Source: an uncultured Eubacteriales bacterium (lineage in GTDB: Bacteria; Bacillota; Clostridia; Oscillospirales; Oscillospiraceae). From it: a stretch of 6,209 nt of DNA. The DNA is taken from assembly GCA_902475455.1 (NCBI GenBank), contig CABRZO010000150.1, positions 1-6,209 on the forward strand, in the 5' to 3' direction. Positions within the stretch are counted from its first letter, which is position 1, and every line of letters starts with the position of its first letter. Both the position numbers and the translations under genes were made by a program. The notes beneath the pieces were generated by a model. That model was not told where the DNA came from. It made no database searches and saw only the letters and a program-made list of their open reading frames with translations. This document shows positions 1 through 5,349 of the stretch, one piece after another.

Positions 1-320
1 TGGTGGACATGGGCGGCCGTCTCCGGCTGATCATCCAGGACATCGAGTGCATCAAGCCCATCTATGAGATGCCCAACCTGCCGGTGGCCCGGGTCATGTG
101 GAAGGCCATGCCCGACCTGCTGACGGGCCTGAAGTGCTGGATCCAGTGCGGCGGCGCCCACCACAGTGTGCTGACCACCGCTGTCACCGCCCAGATGATG
201 ATGGATTGGGCGGAGATGATGCAGATCGAGTGCGTCCACATCACCGCCGACAGCACCGAGGAGGCCATCCGCAAGGAGCTGTTCTACAACGACGTGGCCT
301 GGAAGCTCAAGGGCATCTGA
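1..320 (+). CDS. araA: L-arabinose isomerase, C-terminal part (5' end outside window)
   Basis: This is the last ~105 residues of L-arabinose isomerase, the cytoplasmic metal-dependent enzyme that converts L-arabinose to L-ribulose, first step of the isomerase pathway. The reading frame is open from base 1 (bases 1-2 are the end of a split codon), so the gene starts upstream. From memory it aligns throughout with E. coli AraA: the DMGGRLRLI segment, the LPVAR-MWKA-PDL segment, and the diagnostic GGAHHSVLTTA motif. The second His of GGAHH corresponds to the last metal-ligand His (about 450 in E. coli). About 51 residues follow that His, as in the full-length enzyme, so the C-terminus is intact and not truncated. 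The stop codon lies 18 bases before araD, consistent with one operon. The internal GTG/ATG codons near the left edge are not the real start. Confidence 0.96.
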   Translation, partial: VDMGGRLRLIIQDIECIKPIYEMPNLPVARVMWKAMPDLLTGLKCWIQCGGAHHSVLTTAVTAQMMMDWAEMMQIECVHITADSTEEAIRKELFYNDVAWKLKGI

Positions 321-338
321 TGGGAGGCGCCGATCAAA

Positions 339-1034
339 ATGCTGGAAGAACTGAAAGAGTTGGTCTGGAAGAGCAATCTGCTACTGCCCAAATATAACCT
401 GGTCACCTTCACCTGGGGCAATGTCTCCGGTATCGACCGGGAGAAGGGCCTCATCGTCATCAAGCCCTCCGGGGTGGAGTATGACGAGATGACGGCGGAG
501 GATATGGTGGTGGTGGACCTGGAGGGAAACCGGGTGGAAGGCAAGTGGAAGCCCTCCTCGGATACCCCCACCCACGTGGCCCTCTATAATGCCTTCCCCA
601 GTTTGGGAGGCGTAGTGCACACCCATTCTCGCTGGGCCACCTCCTTCGCCCAGGCTGGCGTGGGCGTGGCCGCCTGTGGCACCACTCAGGGGGATTACTT
701 CTATGGTGAGATCCCCTGCACCCGGAAGATGACCCCAGAGGAGATCGGGGGAGCCTATGAGCTGGAGACCGGCAACGTCATCATCGAGACCTTCCGAACC
801 CGGAACATTGACCCGGCCCAGGTGCCTGCGGTGCTGGTGCGGTCCCACGGCCCCTTCGCCTGGGGGACTGATCCCATGGATGCGGTGCACAATGCCGTGG
901 TGCTGGAGGAGGTTGCCTTTATGAACCTCCATGCCAAGATGCTGAACCCGGAGATGGGGCCCATGCAGCAGGAGCTGCTGGATAAGCACTATCTCCGCAA
1001 GCACGGTGCCAACGCCTACTACGGCCAGAACTGA
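339..1034 (+). CDS. araD: L-ribulose-5-phosphate 4-epimerase
   Basis: This 231-residue class II aldolase-family enzyme epimerises L-ribulose 5-phosphate to D-xylulose 5-phosphate, linking arabinose to the pentose phosphate pathway. Length and sequence match E. coli AraD (also 231 residues) end to end: TWGNVS (25-30), KPSG (42-45), SSDTPTH (73-79), the zinc motif HTHSR (94-98), GDYFYG-IPCTRKM (118-131), SHGPFAWG (169-176) and KHYLRKHGA-AYYGQ at the end. Known zinc ligands are present as H94, H96 and H170. Catalytic or proton-transfer residues D75, D119 and Y228 are conserved, each offset by one from E. coli numbering. The ATG follows a GGGAGG site (322-327) by 11 bases. The gene sits directly after araA. 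No sign of damage; it should be active. The related fuculose aldolase or SgbE/UlaF epimerases are less likely given the araA neighbour. Confidence 0.97.
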   Translation: MLEELKELVWKSNLLLPKYNLVTFTWGNVSGIDREKGLIVIKPSGVEYDEMTAEDMVVVDLEGNRVEGKWKPSSDTPTHVALYNAFPSLGGVVHTHSRWATSFAQAGVGVAACGTTQGDYFYGEIPCTRKMTPEEIGGAYELETGNVIIETFRTRNIDPAQVPAVLVRSHGPFAWGTDPMDAVHNAVVLEEVAFMNLHAKMLNPEMGPMQQELLDKHYLRKHGANAYYGQN

Positions 1035-1048
1035 GTTTAAAGCGGAAC

Positions 1049-1087
1049 GCGGCCGGCAAAGCGCCCCAGAGCGCCTTTGCCGGCCGC
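1049..1087 (+). other. Strong intergenic hairpin between araD and the next gene
   Basis: A near-perfect GC-rich inverted repeat (1049-1064 with 1071-1087, one bulged C, 6-base loop) fills most of the 74-base gap after araD. No T-run follows; the sequence continues AATCAG into the next ribosome site. It is therefore not a standard rho-independent terminator. Possible roles are protecting the araA-araD message from 3' decay, tuning expression of the distal genes, or partial termination. The pairing is directly visible; the function is inferred. Confidence 0.6.
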
Positions 1088-1108
1088 AATCAGAAAGGGG
1101 AGCAGGGG

Positions 1109-1576
1109 ATGGAAGCGGTGTCCTCTCAGCAAATCTTGGAAGAATTGGAACGGATTTACCGGCAGTATCTGGAGGAGAGCGAGGCCCTGTTTCGCAAGGG
1201 CACCGGCTTTCTCCAGGCCATCCGCTCCGTATTGGGGACCAACACCATCAAATCGTCTCCCATTCATCAGCGGTTTTATGACGCGGCAGCCCAGCAGGTG
1301 GAGCAGCTGACAGAGCGGTTGGAGCAGACGGCGGACCCACTGCTGGCGGACCGGGCGGTCCGACTGCTGATGGAGGAGCGGCCCAAGGGCAAGGATCTCA
1401 CCCGGTACGGGTGGCTGTCCGCGGCCCAGATCCTGGCCATTCCCCTGATACCCTACGCCTCCCGGGAGACCCTGGAGGAGCTCTACCCCGTCTACTGCCG
1501 GGCCCATCCCAAACGGGACCGGTTGCCCCGGCAGGAGGCGCTGGTGGAGGCCATGGAGCAAGCGATCCGGGGCTGA
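1109..1576 (+). CDS. Uncharacterised helical protein in the arabinose operon
   Basis: A 155-residue protein I cannot assign to a characterised family. The ATG is preceded by AAGGGGAG (1095-1102) at good spacing, and the gene lies between araD and galM on the same strand, so it is very likely translated. It appears mostly alpha-helical and charged. An amphipathic, coiled-coil-prone N-terminal helix (about 7-30) is followed by a short Gly/Ser turn (31-50), an HQRFYDAAAQQVEQLTERLE helix (53-72), and a segment YGWLSAAQILAIPLIPY (100-116) whose hydrophobic part is too short for a confident membrane span. The end is basic (HPKRDRLPRQEAL, 133-145). There is no signal peptide, and one Cys (130). The general pattern, a helical body with a W..A..LA.PLIP segment and a terminal RLPRQ-like motif, reminds me of small hypothetical proteins in Oscillospiraceae, but that is memory only. 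No function is proposed. Confidence 0.8.
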   Translation: MEAVSSQQILEELERIYRQYLEESEALFRKGTGFLQAIRSVLGTNTIKSSPIHQRFYDAAAQQVEQLTERLEQTADPLLADRAVRLLMEERPKGKDLTRYGWLSAAQILAIPLIPYASRETLEELYPVYCRAHPKRDRLPRQEALVEAMEQAIRG

Positions 1577-1611
1577 CGGCGCAGAGGCAAACCAGAACAG
1601 GGAGGGTGCAA

Positions 1612-2673
1612 ATGAGCATTCAGACAAGGCCCTTCGGCAAACTGCCAAGCGGCCAGGAGATTACGGAATACATCTTGACCAACGGCAGCGGCGCTATGGC
1701 GTCATTTCTGGATCTGGGGGGCATCTGGCGTCAGATGCTGGTGCCGGACCGGAATGGCAAGCTGGAGGATGTGGTGCTGGGATACGACACGGTGGAAGCG
1801 TATCTGGCGGACACCTACAACTTCGGTGCCCTGGTGGGCCGCAACGCCAACCGCATCGGGGGCGCCTGCCTGGAGCTGGGGGGCGTTCGCTACCAGCTGG
1901 CGGTGAACTCCGGGGTGGCGGACAACCTCCACAGCGGCCCGGACCTCTACGGATGGAGAAAGTGGCAGGCCCAGCCCGTGAAGGTGGAGGGGCTGGACGC
2001 CCTGCAGCTGAGCCTCTTCAGCCCGGACGGGGACCAGGGCTATCCCGGCAACGCCCACATTCAGGTGACCTACCTGCTGCGGGAGGACAATGCCCTGGAG
2101 ATCCGCTACCATATGGAGACGGACGCGGACACCATCTGTAACATGACCAACCACAGCTATTTCAACCTGGACGGCCACGGCGCCCCCGGCGCCATGGAGC
2201 ATAAGGTGAAGATTTACGCCCGGTGTTTTTCCCCCACCGACCGGTACAGCATTCCCACCGGGGAGCTGGCGCCGGTGGCGGGCACGCCCATGGACTTCAC
2301 CCGGAGCAAGCCCATCTGCCGGGATCTGACGGCGAGCTATGACCAGCTGACCATGGCGGGGGGCTACGACCACAACTGGGTGCTGGATCACCCGCTGGGG
2401 GAGCTCTCCATGAGTGCCGAGGTCTATGCCCCCAGGTCGGGCCGGAAGATGGAGGTCTGGACCACCCTGCCCGGGGTCCAGTTCTATACCGGCAACTATA
2501 TGCCGGAGGGCATTCCCGGCAAGAATGGGGTCCGGTACGGACATCGGGGTGGCTATTGCTTCGAGACCCAGTTTTACCCCGACGCCATCCATCACCCGGA
2601 ACAGCCTTCCCCCATTCTACGGGCGGGAACCGGTGCGGACAGCTGTACCGTCTACCGCTTTGGCATCCAATGA
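1612..2673 (+). CDS. galM: Aldose 1-epimerase (mutarotase)
   Basis: A 353-residue galactose-mutarotase-like enzyme that interconverts alpha and beta anomers of aldoses in the cytoplasm. Family landmarks occur in order: GRNANRI (76-82), NLHSGP (105-110), MTNHSYFNL (178-186), YDHNWVL (252-258) and GYCFETQFYPDA (314-325). By analogy with the Lactococcus enzyme, H181 is the general acid and E318 the general base, with R81, H107 and D253 contacting the sugar. All are present, and length is typical (about 340-350). The frame is open upstream to 1411, but I chose ATG 1612: it has GGAGGG (1601-1606) at proper spacing, gives the usual N-terminus, and lies 35 bases after the preceding stop. An earlier start would overlap that gene by more than 150 bases. 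Its place behind araA-araD suggests it serves L-arabinose or arabinoside breakdown, though GalM enzymes are often broad. Confidence 0.94.
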   Translation: MSIQTRPFGKLPSGQEITEYILTNGSGAMASFLDLGGIWRQMLVPDRNGKLEDVVLGYDTVEAYLADTYNFGALVGRNANRIGGACLELGGVRYQLAVNSGVADNLHSGPDLYGWRKWQAQPVKVEGLDALQLSLFSPDGDQGYPGNAHIQVTYLLREDNALEIRYHMETDADTICNMTNHSYFNLDGHGAPGAMEHKVKIYARCFSPTDRYSIPTGELAPVAGTPMDFTRSKPICRDLTASYDQLTMAGGYDHNWVLDHPLGELSMSAEVYAPRSGRKMEVWTTLPGVQFYTGNYMPEGIPGKNGVRYGHRGGYCFETQFYPDAIHHPEQPSPILRAGTGADSCTVYRFGIQ

Positions 2674-2691
2674 CTGTGTGACGCCTCTTGG

Positions 2692-2709
2692 TGCGAAGGG
2701 CGTTTCGCA
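2692..2709 (+). terminator. Weak hairpin after galM, possible operon end
   Basis: TGCGAA (2692-2697) pairs with TTCGCA (2704-2709) around a 6-base loop, 19 bases after the galM stop. A T-run (TTTTTCC from about 2718) begins only after a further 8 bases, so the spacing is poor for a rho-independent terminator. It is the best nearby candidate for the operon end, but some transcripts may read on into the structured region at 2747. Confidence 0.25.
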
Positions 2710-2746
2710 GACTGACGTTTTTCCTTCTTTCCAACAAAACCCCAAG

Positions 2747-2850
2747 CGCGGAGAGAGACCGCCGGCCAGTAAGCGGTTGCCGGGAGGGGTGGGCAAAAAT
2801 GCCTGCTCAGCCCCGGCCATCGCCTAGGGCCTGTGCGGTCTCTCTCTGCG
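2747..2850. other. Highly structured intergenic region (possible ncRNA or palindromic repeat)
   Basis: Bases 2747-2762 pair with 2835-2850 over 16 bp (one G-U; core GAGAGAGACCGC against GCGGTCTCTCTC). The enclosed 72 bases can fold further: GCCGGG (2779-2784) pairs with CCCGGC (2812-2817), with an inner GGCA/TGCC stem (2792-2795 with 2800-2803) around an AAAA loop. No convincing coding frame or T-run flanks it on the plus strand; an A-rich stretch follows. It lies between galM and the tRNA promoter. Candidates are a small structured RNA, a large 3' structure of the galM message, or a copy of an intergenic palindromic repeat. I do not recognise a known RNA family. The pairing is seen; the role is unknown. 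Confidence 0.5.
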
Positions 2851-2885
2851 GTTAGAGGAAAAAGCAAAAAAATGTGATTTTACCG

Positions 2886-2914
2886 TTGACAAAGCGGGAG
2901 GTTGCTGATATAAT
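2886..2914 (+). promoter_or_regulatory. Consensus housekeeping promoter for tRNA-Ala
   Basis: A perfect -35 box TTGACA (2886-2891) and a perfect -10 box TATAAT (2909-2914) are separated by the ideal 17 bases. An AT-rich stretch with an A-run lies just upstream (about 2860-2881) and could act as an UP-like element. Transcription would start near 2921, giving a leader of about 44 bases before the tRNA that must be trimmed off. The next gene on this strand is the tRNA, so this is its promoter. Such full-consensus promoters suit strongly expressed stable RNAs. Confidence 0.9.
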
Positions 2915-2964
2915 AGCCACTGTTCGGTACGGAGCTGATGTTCCGATGGCCAACAATTGCAGAT

Positions 2965-3040
<76 letters not shown>

Positions 3041-3045
3041 AGTGA

Positions 3046-3085
3046 AAGACCTGATTCCATATGGAATCAGGTCTTCGTTATTATG
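3046..3085 (+). terminator. Terminator hairpin of the tRNA-Ala unit
   Basis: A perfect inverted repeat begins 5 bases after the tRNA: AAGACCTGATTCC (3046-3058) pairs with GGAATCAGGTCTT (3063-3075) around a 4-base ATAT loop. A moderately T-rich tail (CGTTATTATGTGTTTT) follows. The close spacing to the CCA end fits rho-independent termination of the tRNA transcript. Confidence 0.8.
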
Positions 3086-3091
3086 TGTTTT

Positions 3092-3127
3092 AAAGCCCTG
3101 GTTTCTCAAAGAAAACCAGGGCTTTTT
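3092..3127. terminator. Second terminator, probably bidirectional
   Basis: AAAGCCCTGGTTT (3092-3104) pairs with AAACCAGGGCTTT (3113-3125) around an 8-base loop. On the plus strand the stem ends in TTTTT, backing up the tRNA terminator. On the minus strand it lies 11 bases past the stop codon of the collagen-like gene and runs into TTTAAAAC, so it is also the natural terminator for that gene. This is the usual arrangement between converging units. Confidence 0.82.
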
Positions 3128-3138
3128 GCTGTTGAAAA

Positions 3139-4209
3139 TCATGATCTGCGCAGCTTCAGGATGGTGACATTGATTTCGCCGTCGACGGCGTCTCCGGAAC
3201 CGGTGTAGGTGAGGGTAAACACAGTGGGTGCCGGTGCCTGCAGAATCAGAAAGGCCGAACCGCAGGCGCTGGAACCGTTTGTGCTGGTGGCAAAATAGAT
3301 TCCCGTTTCCAGGTGGGACGTGCCGTTGTAACTTGGAGTGATCTGCATATAATTGGGGGTCCGGAAAATGGCGGAAACCTTGTAGGAGATCAGGTAATAT
3401 CCGGCCTCCAGAGCGATCCTGGTGGGGTCAGGCTGGGTGATGGTGCCGGTGGGGTCTGTGACATCCGGGAACAGCGTGATCAGAGAACCGTTGGTGAGTG
3501 GGTACTGGATGTTGATAAACGAGGCGAAGATATCGTCCGGCAGTTCGCCCGCCGGCCCCGTGGGCCCTGTGGGGCCGACTTCTCCCTGAGCGCCGACGGG
3601 CCCGGTGGGTCCAGTCTCTCCTTGGGCTCCTGCGGGTCCCGTGGGTCCGGTTGCCCCTTGAGCCCCGGTAGGCCCTGTGGGTCCCACTTCTCCCTGGGTC
3701 CCGGCAGGTCCCGTGGGCCCGATTTCCCCCTGGACCCCGGTAGGTCCCGTAGGCCCGATTTCCCCCTGAGCTCCGGTAGGTCCCGTGGGCCCGATTTCCC
3801 CTTGCACCCCGGCAGGCCCTGTGGGCCCCATTTCCCCCTGGCCCCCAGTAGGTCCGGTAGGTCCTGTTGCTCCTTGGGGCCCGGTAGGTCCCACTTCTCC
3901 CTGGGCGCCTGTGGGACCCGTAGGTCCAGTGGGACCTGTGACGCTGGCGGAGCCTGGAGGGCCCGTGGGCCCCGTGGGGCCAGTCGGTCCCGTTTCCCCC
4001 TGGGGCCCTGTGGGGCCCGTATTACCGGGAGCACCGGTGGGACCTGTCGGGCCAACAGCTCCTGGCTGGCCTGTCGCCCCGGTGGGGCCGGTGGGTCCGG
4101 GGGCTCCAGTGGGTCCCGTGGGCCCGGGATAACCGATACAGCAATCACACAGATAACAGTAGGGGCAGCAATCACAGCATCCAGAACAGTGGTCAAAATA
4201 TTGATTCAA
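3139..4209 (-). CDS. Collagen-like spore-surface (exosporium-type) protein with Cys-rich N-terminus
   Basis: A 356-residue protein in three parts. Residues 1-25 hold nine cysteines (8, 11, 12, 14, 15, 18, 21, 23, 24) and no signal peptide. Residues 26-223 are 66 Gly-X-Y triplets, mostly GPT, with one break where Ser89 replaces Gly. Residues 224-356 form a beta-rich, Gly/Thr-rich domain (ALEAGYYLISYKVSA, MQITPSYNGT) like the trimeric TNF/C1q-type C-terminal domain of BclA. Such proteins form hair-like filaments on spore surfaces; the Cys tail may crosslink or anchor it to the coat (inference). The start is a TTG (4207-4209) with a GGGGA site 5 bases upstream. No in-frame ATG lies nearby, and later starts would lose the Cys region. 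It lies downstream of another Cys-rich gene on the same strand. Phage tail or adhesin collagen proteins are alternatives, but the C-terminal domain favours the spore. Confidence 0.9.
   Translation of the reverse strand: MNQYFDHCSGCCDCCPYCYLCDCCIGYPGPTGPTGAPGPTGPTGATGQPGAVGPTGPTGAPGNTGPTGPQGETGPTGPTGPTGPPGSASVTGPTGPTGPTGAQGEVGPTGPQGATGPTGPTGGQGEMGPTGPAGVQGEIGPTGPTGAQGEIGPTGPTGVQGEIGPTGPAGTQGEVGPTGPTGAQGATGPTGPAGAQGETGPTGPVGAQGEVGPTGPTGPAGELPDDIFASFINIQYPLTNGSLITLFPDVTDPTGTITQPDPTRIALEAGYYLISYKVSAIFRTPNYMQITPSYNGTSHLETGIYFATSTNGSSACGSAFLILQAPAPTVFTLTYTGSGDAVDGEINVTILKLRRS
3541..3864 (-). repeat. Nine tandem 36-bp units within the collagen-like gene
   Basis: Codons 116-223 form nine consecutive 12-residue units of the type GPT-GPT-GAQ-GEI, with variants such as GPA, GPV, GVQ, GTQ, GEM, GEV, GET and GAT. 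In DNA this is a 36-bp period over 324 bases. A further similar unit (codons 95-106) sits upstream, separated by a nine-residue partial unit. The units differ at synonymous and non-synonymous positions but stay in frame. Copy number is likely to vary between strains by slippage or recombination, as in bclA of Bacillus; the variation itself is inferred. Confidence 0.9.
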
Positions 4210-4231
4210 AAGGATCCCCGCTTTCCATTTC

Positions 4232-4240
4232 TGTGATATG
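4232..4240 (-). promoter_or_regulatory. Possible sigma-K-like -10 element of the collagen-like gene
   Basis: Read on the minus strand, CATATCACA resembles the sigma-K -10 consensus CATANNNTA with one mismatch. It would place the transcript start near 4225, about 16 bases before the TTG codon and just ahead of the GGGGA ribosome site. No clear AC-type -35 is found at the expected distance. A small hairpin (4266-4270 with 4277-4281) lies just upstream. Weak on its own; supported mainly by the better match in front of the neighbouring gene. Confidence 0.3.
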
Positions 4241-4309
4241 ATCCCACCGATGGGCCAGCCCTTGACCGGGTTTAAGCCCGGGTGGTGGTCTGATGGACGG
4301 CGGAAAGGG

Positions 4310-4339
4310 GGAACGGCATGACAGAAGTCATGCCGTTCC
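4310..4339 (-). terminator. Terminator-like hairpin after the Cys-rich coat-type gene
   Basis: A perfect 13-bp inverted repeat (4310-4322 with 4327-4339, 4-base loop) lies 26 bases beyond the stop codon of the minus-strand gene. Read on that strand it is GGAACGGCATGAC, loop TTCT, then its complement, followed by pyrimidine-rich CCCCTTTCC. That is weaker than a true T-run. It suggests that the collagen-like gene downstream is transcribed at least partly from its own promoter. Confidence 0.6.
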
Positions 4340-4365
4340 GGTGGCTATGCGCCGCGCTGAGACGA

Positions 4366-5208
4366 TTACTGGCAGCAGCTCTTACGCAGCTCACTGAGGG
4401 GATCAATGTCGCTGGCAGCAGAAGGGGGGAAGAACTGCCCCACCGGGAAATTGACCTGCTGGAAGATCTCGCAGGGGTCGTCGTCGCAGTGCTCATAGGA
4501 GCACTCCTTGTCGGGCATGCAGTAATCGTAGACGGGAATGAGCAGCTGGGAGTCCCGCTCCAGCCGAAGGATGGAGAACTGCCCCAGGCTGAGATAGACC
4601 CGGCGCTGGCAGCCGCTTCCGTCCAACACGATGGGCTCATCAAAGGCGGCCTGGATTCCGGCGGGCACCTCGGTCAGGGTGTGTTCGCCGCACATGGGCC
4701 GCTCGCAGACGTTGCACAGCTTCAGGGACAGGATGATGGGGTCCACCGCCTCCACCACAGCCTGAGGCTTGTTGTTGTCCAGTACCAGATCGTTCTGGAG
4801 CTCGGCGCAGGGGATGTTGGAGGTAAAGACCTTGGCGGCCCCCTCGCTGCCGAACAGGATGGAGCGCTTGTCAAAGACCGCCAGTCCGGTGATCTGGACC
4901 GGGCGGCTGCAGCCGGTGAAGGCGTCGCAGGTCACCTTGTAGTAGTAGCGCAGATCCACGGTATAGAACCCCCGGTTGAAGCCCATGGGCTCCACGCTGA
5001 CCAGCACATAGAGCAGGCACGCCCGACCAGCCTTCACATTGGTGGCCTGGTCGATGACAGCCTGGGAGGACTGAGTGGGATAGAGCCGCAGATCCTCGAT
5101 GCAGTCCTTGGCCTGGCAGGAATCGTAAATTTTCTTGGTATGGATACAGGTAGCTTCCCGAACGGCGCTGAGGTCGCAAACCGGGCCGGGAACGACAGTT
5201 TCAGCCAT
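4366..5208 (-). CDS. Conserved Cys-rich protein, probable spore-coat or exosporium component
   Basis: A 280-residue protein with 18 cysteines (11, 21, 31, 36, 64, 94, 100, 134, 165, 168, 173, 200, 230, 236, 241, 246, 278, 279), ending CCQ. It has no signal peptide or membrane span. Recognisable segments are KIYDSCQAKDCIEDLRLYPT (26-45), SVEPMGFNRGFYTVDLRYYYKV (71-92) and VFDKRSILFGSEG (111-123). I recall this pattern from a conserved family in spore-forming Clostridia, usually annotated as hypothetical or coat protein; no biochemical function is known to me. The ATG has an ideal AAGGAGGT site 7 bases upstream. A sigma-K-like promoter lies about 55 bases before the start, fitting late mother-cell expression. 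A similar Cys wealth in the collagen-like neighbour suggests disulfide crosslinking of the spore surface (inference). Confidence 0.85.
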   Translation of the reverse strand: MAETVVPGPVCDLSAVREATCIHTKKIYDSCQAKDCIEDLRLYPTQSSQAVIDQATNVKAGRACLLYVLVSVEPMGFNRGFYTVDLRYYYKVTCDAFTGCSRPVQITGLAVFDKRSILFGSEGAAKVFTSNIPCAELQNDLVLDNNKPQAVVEAVDPIILSLKLCNVCERPMCGEHTLTEVPAGIQAAFDEPIVLDGSGCQRRVYLSLGQFSILRLERDSQLLIPVYDYCMPDKECSYEHCDDDPCEIFQQVNFPVGQFFPPSAASDIDPLSELRKSCCQ

Positions 5209-5261
5209 AAAAAAACCTCCTTGGGATAAGTAGGGAAGGTTGGGCGGAATTCCTTCCGTGT

Positions 5262-5289
5262 TATCCTATGCGCCCGGGGAGAAACGGTG
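5262..5289 (-). promoter_or_regulatory. Sigma-K-like promoter for the Cys-rich coat-type gene
   Basis: On the minus strand CATAGGATA (5262-5270) matches the sigma-K -10 consensus CATANNNTA exactly. CACC (5286-5289), matching the short mACm -35 element, lies 15 bases upstream; the usual spacing recalled for Bacillus is about 16. The predicted start near 5255 gives a leader of about 46 bases with a GGAAGG/CCTTCC hairpin (5234-5239 with 5252-5257) before the GGAGGT ribosome site. The consensus is short, so chance is possible, but the position in front of a coat-type gene strengthens it. Confidence 0.55.
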
Positions 5290-5320
5290 CGAAAAAGAGG
5301 GTGAATTTCCCGGCAGGCTG

Positions 5321-5329
5321 TGTTATGAT
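5321..5329 (+). promoter_or_regulatory. Possible extended -10 promoter for the CYTH gene
   Basis: TGTTATGAT contains the extended -10 TG motif followed by TATGAT (5324-5329). The -35 region (GTGAAT, 5301-5306) is weak, which an extended -10 can tolerate. The start would fall near 5336, close to the AGAGGTG ribosome site, giving a very short leader. This promoter would fire away from the coat-type gene, making 5209-5349 a divergent control region. Confidence 0.4.
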
Positions 5330-5349
5330 AACCCGAGAGGTGAACAACC

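Noticed and set aside
381..1004. Long minus-strand frames opposite araD (381-1004) and galM (1702-2595)
   Set aside because: GC-rich antisense shadows; the plus strand encodes full-length, motif-complete enzymes.
1411..1611. Upstream extension of the mutarotase frame to 1411
   Set aside because: It would overlap the preceding gene by over 150 bases, lacks family similarity, and ATG 1612 has a proper GGAGGG site.
2681..2709. Possible pseudoknot: ACGCC (2681-2685) with GGCGT (2699-2703), interleaved with TGCGAA/TTCGCA
   Set aside because: There are no bases left for the loop that must cross the first stem, so both stems cannot form together. At best they are alternative hairpins.
3541..3864. 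CRISPR-like periodicity of 36 bp
   Set aside because: The repeats are contiguous, in frame, degenerate and coding for Gly-X-Y; there are no unique spacers and no cas genes.
3313..4236. Plus-strand 307-residue frame rich in Gly, Pro, Arg and Ser, with related frames at 3480-4196 and 3785-4132
   Set aside because: These are other-frame readings of the 36-bp collagen repeats, open only because the repeat lacks stops in those frames. The minus-strand frame has a proper collagen pattern, an N-terminal Cys head and a BclA-like end.
4318..5229. Plus-strand 303-residue frame opposite the Cys-rich gene
   Set aside because: It has low-complexity shadow composition and no plausible ribosome site. The minus-strand frame has an ideal AAGGAGGT site and conserved segments.
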